DNA from: Lysobacterales bacterium
Lineage (GTDB): Bacteria > Pseudomonadota > Gammaproteobacteria > Xanthomonadales > SZUA-36
NCBI GenBank assembly: GCA_029287515.1
Contig: JARFQZ010000296.1
Span: 1 to 24,157 of the forward strand
DNA length: 24,157 bases
Direction: 5' to 3'
Below, piece by piece: positions 8,482-13,340 of this stretch. Below the pieces are notes generated by a model that was given only the letters and a program-made list of their open reading frames with translations, ran no database searches and was not told the origin of the DNA. Position numbers and translations under genes: made by a program. The first letter of the stretch is position 1, and each line of letters begins with the position of its first letter.

Positions 8482-9654
8482 TCAAATACCCAACTTGCTG
8501 AAGGCGACGGAAAATGCGGCATCGACAATGATGACCAGGAAAATTGACTGGACCACGCTGATCGTTGTTTGCCGCCCCACGCTTTCAGCGCTTCCATACA
8601 CCCTGAAGCCCTGGAAGCAACCCACCGCGGCGATGATGGCGGCAAACACCGGAGCCTTGCCGACGCCGCTCAGGTAGGAGTTCATCGATATTGCCTCGGT
8701 CAGCCGGCTGATAAACGTCGAAGCGTTCAAATCCAGCATGCTGCCGGCCATGATCATTCCACCGAACAAGCCCATCACGTCAGCAAATACCGTCAACAGC
8801 GGCAGGGCAATGATCAGTGCAATCACTTTTGGCACAACCAGTACTTCCAACGGGGCAACACCGATGCTGCGCAGTGCATCGACTTCTTCGGTGACCATCA
8901 TCGTTCCGATCTGGGCGGTATACGCCGAGCCCGTCCGGCCCGCGACAATGATTGCCGTGATCAGCGGCGCCAGTTCCCTGACCATTGAAAGGCCCACAAT
9001 GTCGGCGACATAGATATTGGCGCCATAGTCCCTCAGCACGATCCCTCCCTGGTATGCGATCACGATACCGATCAAAAAGGCCAGCAAGCCGACGATAGGC
9101 AGGGCGTTGACACCGGCGCTTTGCAGTTCCTTGGCTACCAGGCCCCAGCGCAGGCGCCATGGCCGCAGGAAAAGTTGCACGGAGACAAGAGCCAGCTTGC
9201 CGATAAAAGCGAGGAATTCCAGGTATTGGAGCAACTGGCTCTCGGTGTGACGTCCGATACTTTCGAGCAGACCGGGAACATAGGGTTTCGGGGGTGTATC
9301 GGTCGAATCGCTTCGGCCTTCGACCAGGTCCAGAAGCATCTGATGTTGTTCATTGATGTTGAGCAGGGACAACTGCCGCCCGCCCGCATCAAGATCCGTC
9401 ATGGTGCGATGGAGCAACCAGGCCCCGACCGTATCAAGCGAAGTGATCCCGCCCAGATCGAACTGGATCGCACCTGCCGGCCAATCCACGCGGGACAATT
9501 GTTTTTCGACGTCGTGAAGCGCCTCCGCCTGCCAATCCCCGACGCAGGTTGCCCGTGAACCTTCAATGGAAAAACCGGTTCTGTGTTTAACCTGTGTTTG
9601 TGTGCGAGCCTGATTCATATCACGACACCGGCCGGATAAAAAAGGCTTGATCAT
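8482..9654 (-). CDS. mlaE: ABC transporter permease of MlaE family with N-terminal STAS domain
   Basis: The 390-residue protein fuses an N-terminal STAS domain (about 25-115, with FDLGGITSLDTVGAWLLHR) to an MlaE-type permease (about 140-390). The permease half contains the typical family blocks ALPIVGLLAFLIGIVIAYQG, REL(A)PLITAIIVAGRTGSAY and EEVDALRSIGVAPLEVLVVPK. In E. coli the STAS part is the separate protein MlaB, which binds and regulates MlaF; here both are one polypeptide, a known arrangement in lipid ABC systems that lack MlaC. The first ATG is used; an internal ATG at 9618 (MNQART) would remove 12 residues and cannot be excluded. This is the first gene of the minus-strand operon and is divergent from the phospholipase gene. 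Confidence 0.92.
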   Translation of the reverse strand: MIKPFLSGRCRDMNQARTQTQVKHRTGFSIEGSRATCVGDWQAEALHDVEKQLSRVDWPAGAIQFDLGGITSLDTVGAWLLHRTMTDLDAGGRQLSLLNINEQHQMLLDLVEGRSDSTDTPPKPYVPGLLESIGRHTESQLLQYLEFLAFIGKLALVSVQLFLRPWRLRWGLVAKELQSAGVNALPIVGLLAFLIGIVIAYQGGIVLRDYGANIYVADIVGLSMVRELAPLITAIIVAGRTGSAYTAQIGTMMVTEEVDALRSIGVAPLEVLVVPKVIALIIALPLLTVFADVMGLFGGMIMAGSMLDLNASTFISRLTEAISMNSYLSGVGKAPVFAAIIAAVGCFQGFRVYGSAESVGRQTTISVVQSIFLVIIVDAAFSVAFSKLGI

Positions 9655-9749
9655 TTCAATTCTAGGCTTGTCTGCCCCAGAAACCCATGAGGTGAGTCAG
9701 TCCCGGGAGCAATGCCGGCTCATTCATGGTTCGGGTGTATGATTGAGCG
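9655..9749. promoter_or_regulatory. Divergent intergenic region between lipid-transport operon and phospholipase
   Basis: These 95 bases separate the starts of the MlaE-like and patatin-like genes and must hold whatever promoters drive them. A TATGAT hexamer at 9738-9743 resembles a -10 box, but it lies only a few bases before the phospholipase ATG, so it would imply an almost leaderless message. I see no convincing -35 partner on either strand. The assignment is positional only. Confidence 0.35.
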
Positions 9750-10706
9750 ATGAAAAAGCCGAGAATTGGATTGGTGCTGGGAAGCGGGGCGGCCAGGGGC
9801 TGGGGCCACATCGGGGTGATCCGGGAACTGGCCGAAATGGGAATTTCGCCAGATCTCGTCGTGGGGTCCTCGGTCGGCGCAGTGGTGGGGGGCGCCTATG
9901 CCTCGGGAAACCTGGCTGAGTTTGAAAAGTGGATTTCCAGCCTGGGCCGTGTGGATATCATTCGCCTGCTCGACGCCAAAATGACCGGCGGTGGATTTCT
10001 GCAGGGAAACAGCCTGATGAAAGCAATCGAGAAGCGCACCGGAAGTCCGATGATCGAAGATCTCAGGATACCGTTTGCGTGCGTGGCGACCGAACTGGGT
10101 ACGGGACGCGAAGTATGGATGCGTGAAGGCCCGTTACTGGACGCCTGCCGCGCCTCGATTGCATTACCTGGAATGTTCGCCCCCGCGCGTAGCGAGCCGG
10201 ACAAATTCCTGGTGGACGGGGGTCTGGTAAATCCGGTTCCCGTTTCCCTGGCCCGGGCCATGGGCGCTGAGGCCGTGATTGCCGTCAACCTGAACGGCGA
10301 CCTGATCGGCCGGCATTTTTTCGTTCACACAACCGACCCGGAAGCCAGCGATGAGGAGAGCGAACGGCAGCTCTTGGAGTACGAGGGACGAGACTCTGCG
10401 GTAGCCAAGTGGGCGGCGAGAATGAAAGCCGGTTTCGGCGTTCGCCTCGACTCCTACATTTCGTCACTGCGCAAGAAGGAAAGCCCGGAGCCGGGGCTGT
10501 TCGACGTTATTGCCGGAGCGGTGGATATCATGCAGGACCGGATTACGCGCTCGCGCATGGCTGGCGAGCCTCCGGATATTCACATTACGCCCAGGCTCAG
10601 TCACATCGGGCTGATGGACTTTGATCGCTCCGCTGAATGCATCGAGGAAGGACGCATGGCGACTCGTCGACGGGCATCGGATATCGAAGCCCTGATGGGC
10701 GGCTGA
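9750..10706 (+). CDS. Patatin-like phospholipase, RssA family
   Basis: The 318-residue protein is a patatin-fold serine hydrolase. The N-terminal oxyanion loop is GSGAARGWGHIG (about 11-22), the nucleophile elbow is GSSVG (39-43, S41), and the dyad aspartate is in DGG (156-158), followed by LVNPVPVSLARAMGA. These are the features of the RssA/YchK-type bacterial patatins, thought to hydrolyse phospholipid or lysophospholipid. No signal peptide is present, so it probably acts in the cytoplasm or at the inner face of the membrane. The region after about 205 is charged and less conserved. It is transcribed away from the MCE lipid-transport operon 95 bases upstream, which fits a shared membrane-lipid theme. 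Exact substrate is not deducible. Confidence 0.9.
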   Translation: MKKPRIGLVLGSGAARGWGHIGVIRELAEMGISPDLVVGSSVGAVVGGAYASGNLAEFEKWISSLGRVDIIRLLDAKMTGGGFLQGNSLMKAIEKRTGSPMIEDLRIPFACVATELGTGREVWMREGPLLDACRASIALPGMFAPARSEPDKFLVDGGLVNPVPVSLARAMGAEAVIAVNLNGDLIGRHFFVHTTDPEASDEESERQLLEYEGRDSAVAKWAARMKAGFGVRLDSYISSLRKKESPEPGLFDVIAGAVDIMQDRITRSRMAGEPPDIHITPRLSHIGLMDFDRSAECIEEGRMATRRRASDIEALMGG

Positions 10707-10722
10707 GCCGTATCAGAAATGA

Positions 10723-11364
10723 CTAACCCGGTTTACCAAGGTAGCGAACGTCATCATAGGTCCTGACAATGTCCGGATAGAATACCGTCAGCGCACTGAT
10801 CAGGGTGCCGTTCAGAAACCCTTCCGGAAACGTCAGGAGCAAAACGAGGGCATGGTCCAGGTCTGGTTCCAGCAGCAGTGTTCCCACCCAGAGTGAAGCC
10901 AGCAGTGCCAGCATGCTGCCAAAAAAGCCCACGCCTAGCATGTAAACGAAAAGATTTGTGCGCCGCAGGAGGTTGGCGCCTGCCAATACGGCCATCGTGA
11001 CCGATACTGGCACCAGCACCACCAGCGCCAGGTTGACCGGCAGCGCCCCAGGCTGCCAGGTGCCGACGATCAGCAGCACCAGGCCGGCAATCGAACCGGT
11101 GACAATCGCCAGTTGCCAGCCAAAAATCAGCGAGACCGTGGTCATTCCCAGTAGTTGAAATCCCACGCCGCCGGGTAATCCCGGGCTCATCGACCAGAGC
11201 ATGGGCAGCGTGGCGATAGCCAGTCCCAGCGCACTCTGACGCTCACGGTGTGTGAGCAGTTGCCGCCAGGGCGCGGATGCAATGGCTAGCAGCAGACTGG
11301 TCAGGTAAAGGGCGAGGCAAAACCAGAAGGTTGCAGGCTCCGGCGTTAACTGCCCCAGGTTCAT
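10723..11364 (-). CDS. CbiM-like energy-coupling factor permease-type membrane protein
   Basis: This 213-residue integral membrane protein has about six or seven hydrophobic helices spread over its whole length. It resembles the proteobacterial predicted-membrane-protein group related to CbiM (COG3235, annotated as energy-coupling factor permease). The blocks I recognise are the opening ending in ERQSALGLAIATLPMLWSM, the GVGFQLLGMTTVSLIFG stretch, and FPEGFLNGTLISALTVFYP near the end. CbiM-type proteins are the substrate-binding components of cobalt or nickel uptake, but no CbiO/CbiQ gene is nearby and the N-terminal metal-binding histidines of CbiM are not evident, so metal transport is unproven. 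It is a monocistronic-looking gene with its own likely promoter and a GAGGAAG ribosome-binding site just before the ATG. Its end is 16 bases from the phospholipase stop (convergent). Confidence 0.72.
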   Translation of the reverse strand: MNLGQLTPEPATFWFCLALYLTSLLLAIASAPWRQLLTHRERQSALGLAIATLPMLWSMSPGLPGGVGFQLLGMTTVSLIFGWQLAIVTGSIAGLVLLIVGTWQPGALPVNLALVVLVPVSVTMAVLAGANLLRRTNLFVYMLGVGFFGSMLALLASLWVGTLLLEPDLDHALVLLLTFPEGFLNGTLISALTVFYPDIVRTYDDVRYLGKPG

Positions 11365-11390
11365 GGCTTCCTCATGGTCGAAAACCCCTG

Positions 11391-11421
11391 ATACTAACCC
11401 AGGTTGGCCAGTTCACGTCAA
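11391..11421 (-). promoter_or_regulatory. Candidate sigma-70 promoter for the CbiM-like gene
   Basis: Read on the minus strand, a TTGACG box (11416-11421) is followed after 19 bases by TAGTAT (11391-11396), or after 18 bases by TTAGTA. The spacing is slightly long. It sits about 27 bases before the gene start and just beyond the terminator of the upstream ubiG operon, exactly where a separate promoter is needed. Confidence 0.4.
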
Positions 11422-11448
11422 TACGCGCGGCACAGTTTTTTCGGTCTC

Positions 11449-11478
11449 ACAAAAAACCGCGACTGCAGTCAGTCGCGT
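11449..11478 (-). terminator. Rho-independent terminator of the ubiG-microprotein operon
   Basis: On the minus strand an 8-bp perfect stem, CGCGACTG and CAGTCGCG (11470-11477 and 11458-11465) with a four-base loop, is followed by GG and then six T residues (11451-11456). The stop codon of the 50-residue microprotein (11469-11471) lies at the junction of the first stem arm and loop, so coding sequence and terminator overlap. Confidence 0.85.
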
Positions 11479-11621
11479 TCCTCATGGCCCTTGGGTTTCC
11501 GCGAAACATACTTGCCCGGCCGCTCATCCAGATTTCGGAACTCCAACACGGTTAGAATGATGGCGACAAGCATGAGGCCAAAGACACTGATGCCGGTGAA
11601 CAGAATGAGTGTGTCATCCAT
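11469..11621 (-). CDS. 50-residue single-pass membrane microprotein
   Basis: This small frame reads MDDTLILFTGISVFGLMLVA and onward. It has one transmembrane segment (about residues 4-26) followed by a charged tail rich in E, R and K (LEFRNLDERPG..., ending KGHEERD). I do not recognise the family. Support for it being real is structural. Its ATG overlaps the end of the 60-residue gene (ATGGATGA, an 8-base overlap typical of coupling). Its composition is that of a genuine membrane protein. Its stop falls inside the stem-loop of a strong terminator. The negative N-terminus and positive region after the helix predict N-outside, C-inside topology. A structural or regulatory subunit of a membrane complex is possible but unproven. 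Confidence 0.75.
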   Translation of the reverse strand: MDDTLILFTGISVFGLMLVAIILTVLEFRNLDERPGKYVSRKPKGHEERD

Positions 11622-11796
11622 CGTCTTTTGCCCCCAGCACCATCAGTTTGAAATAGATTCCAAATCCCAGGATGGACGGAACCCAGATTGCGGTGAAAAT
11701 GCCTTCCATGCGCTGTCCGTTAAACCACAGATAACCTGATACGAAAAACGAGATCATCACGGCCAGCAGGAAGAAGAAGTCAGATTTCTTGAACAT
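11614..11796 (-). CDS. 60-residue two-helix membrane microprotein
   Basis: The protein (MFKKSDFFFLLAVMISFFVS...) has two hydrophobic helices, about residues 6-24 and 33-53, separated by a short NGQRMEG loop. The second helix contains AIWVPSILGFGIYFKL, and a short charged tail (GAKDDG) follows. A clear ribosome-binding site, GGGAGA at 11805-11810, sits eight bases before the ATG. The gene is 41 bases after the 74-residue gene and overlaps the 50-residue gene by 8 bases. The product is unknown to me; the proline and glycine pattern of helix 2 looks conserved-family-like rather than random. Function cannot be assigned. Confidence 0.8.
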   Translation of the reverse strand: MFKKSDFFFLLAVMISFFVSGYLWFNGQRMEGIFTAIWVPSILGFGIYFKLMVLGAKDDG

Positions 11797-11837
11797 GTCT
11801 CAAGTCTCCCGTTTTATGATCCTCAGTTAAGATTGGA

Positions 11838-12062
11838 CTACTCATTGCCATAACCTACGGCCGCTAACAGGCAGCCGAGGATCATGGCTCCCGATATAAT
11901 GCGAATGTTGTTCCAGGTCACAGCCTCCAGTTCCAGCGGTAACACGCCGCCCATCGCACCCAGAAGATAGGCGCCCGAGGAAGCGATCAGCGCGATACCG
12001 ACGCGAACCATCCAGGTTCGGGCCGGGTGCCGGTTTTTGCCCTTGCGCTGCCATCGGATCAC
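11838..12062 (-). CDS. 74-residue two-helix membrane microprotein
   Basis: The protein has a strongly basic N-terminus (MIRWQRKGKNRHPARTW), then two transmembrane helices (about 18-40, VRVGIALIASSGAYLLGAMG; and about 50-70, NIRIISGAMILGCLLAAVGY). The start is GTG 12062, which overlaps the ubiG stop (GTGA). An overlapping ATG frame of 70 residues in another phase has no membrane character and is rejected. By the positive-inside rule the N-terminus should be cytoplasmic. I do not recognise a family. Direct coupling to ubiG suggests expression together with ubiquinone synthesis. Confidence 0.7.
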   Translation of the reverse strand: MIRWQRKGKNRHPARTWMVRVGIALIASSGAYLLGAMGGVLPLELEAVTWNNIRIISGAMILGCLLAAVGYGNE

Positions 12063-12808
12063 ACGCCGTCCCCCGGGCGGGCGGCCATCAACATGTAATT
12101 TACGTTCATGTTGCGGGTCAGGCGGAAGGCGTGGGTCAGCGGGTTTACCGCGACCCCGGATTGGGCCTGAAGCTCTAGCCCGCCCCGCTTGAATAGCGAA
12201 GTGATTTCAGAGGGTTTGCGGAATTCACTCCACCGGTGGGTGCCTTTGGGCAGCCACTTCAATATGTATTCAGCGCCGAGGATTGCGAACACCCAGGCCA
12301 GCCATGTCCGGTTGATGGTGGCAACGAACATGACGCCATTGGGCGCCGTAAGCCGATTGCACGATGCCATGAAGGCGGGCAGGTCTGCGACGTGCTCCAC
12401 CACTTCCATGTTCAATACCACGTCGTAGGCCTTGCCGGTATTAGCGACGGACTCGGCGGTTCGATGCCGGTAATCGATGTCCAGCTGCTGGCTTCGCGCA
12501 TGGACCGTGGCGATGCGGATGTTCTTTTCCACCACGTCGATCCCGGTCACTTCAGCACCCAGGCGGGCAATGGATTCGGACAGGATGCCGCCTCCACACC
12601 CGATGTCGAGGGCGCGCAGACCCTGCAGAGGTCGCTCCGATTCACGGTCCAGGCCAAACCGGTCGCATAGTTGGGTCAGAATCCAGTCCGCCCGCAGTTC
12701 ATTCAGCTGGTGAAGGGGCCAGAATGGGCCACTGCGATCCCACCAGAAGGCTGCGAGCCCTTCATAAAAGGCCAGTTCGTCCGGGTTGATTGTGCTATCG
12801 TGATTCAT
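12059..12808 (-). CDS. ubiG: Ubiquinone biosynthesis O-methyltransferase UbiG
   Basis: UbiG carries out both SAM-dependent O-methylations of the ubiquinone ring. From ATG 12808 the protein has 249 residues, close to the normal UbiG length. It shows the family N-terminus (AAFWWDRSGPFWPLHQLNELRADWI, about 19-43), SAM motif I LDIGCGGGILSESIARLGAEV (about 67-88), the acidic GIDVVEKNI, the post-motif NMEVVEHVADLPAF, and the C-terminal block LKWLPKGTHRWSEFRKPSE typical of UbiG. An in-frame start at 12877 would add 23 residues from the AT-rich intergenic region and is not supported by the family. It is the first gene of an operon with three microproteins, rather than the more familiar setting beside a phosphatase or gyrA. 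Confidence 0.95.
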   Translation of the reverse strand: MNHDSTINPDELAFYEGLAAFWWDRSGPFWPLHQLNELRADWILTQLCDRFGLDRESERPLQGLRALDIGCGGGILSESIARLGAEVTGIDVVEKNIRIATVHARSQQLDIDYRHRTAESVANTGKAYDVVLNMEVVEHVADLPAFMASCNRLTAPNGVMFVATINRTWLAWVFAILGAEYILKWLPKGTHRWSEFRKPSEITSLFKRGGLELQAQSGVAVNPLTHAFRLTRNMNVNYMLMAARPGDGV

Positions 12809-12881
12809 CGCAAAATATTGTACAAATGTTATCTGAATGGGTGTATTATTACATATATCTATACAAAAGTGATACATAAAT
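12809..12881. promoter_or_regulatory. AT-rich divergent promoter region between ubiG and DUF3429 gene
   Basis: These 73 bases are strikingly AT-rich compared with the flanking genes. They contain the palindrome TTGTACAA at 12818-12825 and several TATA-like words (TATTAT 12844-12849, then ATATATCTATACAAAAGTG to 12871). Both genes must start transcription here. I cannot pick one -35/-10 pair with good spacing. The TGTACA core is the same as in the leader of the RND operon (275-280 and 317-322). Confidence 0.5.
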
Positions 12882-13334
12882 ATGATTCAGTCCGATAACA
12901 GGATCATCCCGTCCCCGGCCAGGCTGTTGGGATATGCCGGCGTGCTGCCGTTTGCCGCCTTCGCCCTGGCCCACTTTTTTGGAGGGGGAGAGGTTTCGGA
13001 GCACGCCTTGCGAGCGTTCCTGGTTTACAGCGCGCTCATTCTTTCCTTTCTCGGCGGTATACGCTGGGGCGTGGCGACCCGCTTTGACCGCCTGCCGGCG
13101 AGTGCTTTGATTAACTCGGTGCTGCCCAGCCTGTGGGCTTTTGCCTGCCTGCTCTGGCCTGATCCCGATCTTGCCGTTTGGGGGTTGTTGTTCGGTTTTG
13201 TCGTCCTGGGCCTGGCTGACTGGTTGCTTCCTGCAGCGGGCAGCGCAACCTGGATGACCGATCTTCGCGCCCGCCTTTCGTTTGCTGTAGTGACTTGCCA
13301 TGCTGTGTTGATCACATCGCTGATTGCTTCGTAA
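12882..13334 (+). CDS. DUF3429 family membrane protein
   Basis: The 150-residue protein has about five hydrophobic segments covering most of its length. It shows the DUF3429 hallmarks: an N-terminal LLGYAGVLPFAAFA, the block SALILSFLGGIRWGVA (about 49-64), and a later LPSLWAFACLL. The family is of unknown function and, from memory, turns up near photolyase genes in proteobacteria; here the photolyase fusion starts only six bases after its stop, so the two are almost certainly co-transcribed. The upstream ribosome-binding site is weak. A role in light or flavin-linked membrane chemistry would be speculation. Confidence 0.85.
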   Translation: MIQSDNRIIPSPARLLGYAGVLPFAAFALAHFFGGGEVSEHALRAFLVYSALILSFLGGIRWGVATRFDRLPASALINSVLPSLWAFACLLWPDPDLAVWGLLFGFVVLGLADWLLPAAGSATWMTDLRARLSFAVVTCHAVLITSLIAS

Positions 13335-13340
13335 TCCTTC

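Noticed and set aside
11404..11739. A 111-codon plus-strand frame across the microprotein region
   Set aside because: It crosses a minus-strand terminator and two coupled minus-strand membrane genes, and its translation is basic and low-complexity.
11842..12054. An alternative 70-codon minus-strand frame starting with ATG
   Set aside because: The overlapping GTG frame gives two clean transmembrane helices and a stop-start overlap with ubiG; this one gives a polar nonsense-like sequence.
12809..12877. A 23-residue N-terminal extension of UbiG
   Set aside because: The extension is translated AT-rich promoter sequence; family alignment from memory begins close to the MNHDSTINPD start at 12808.
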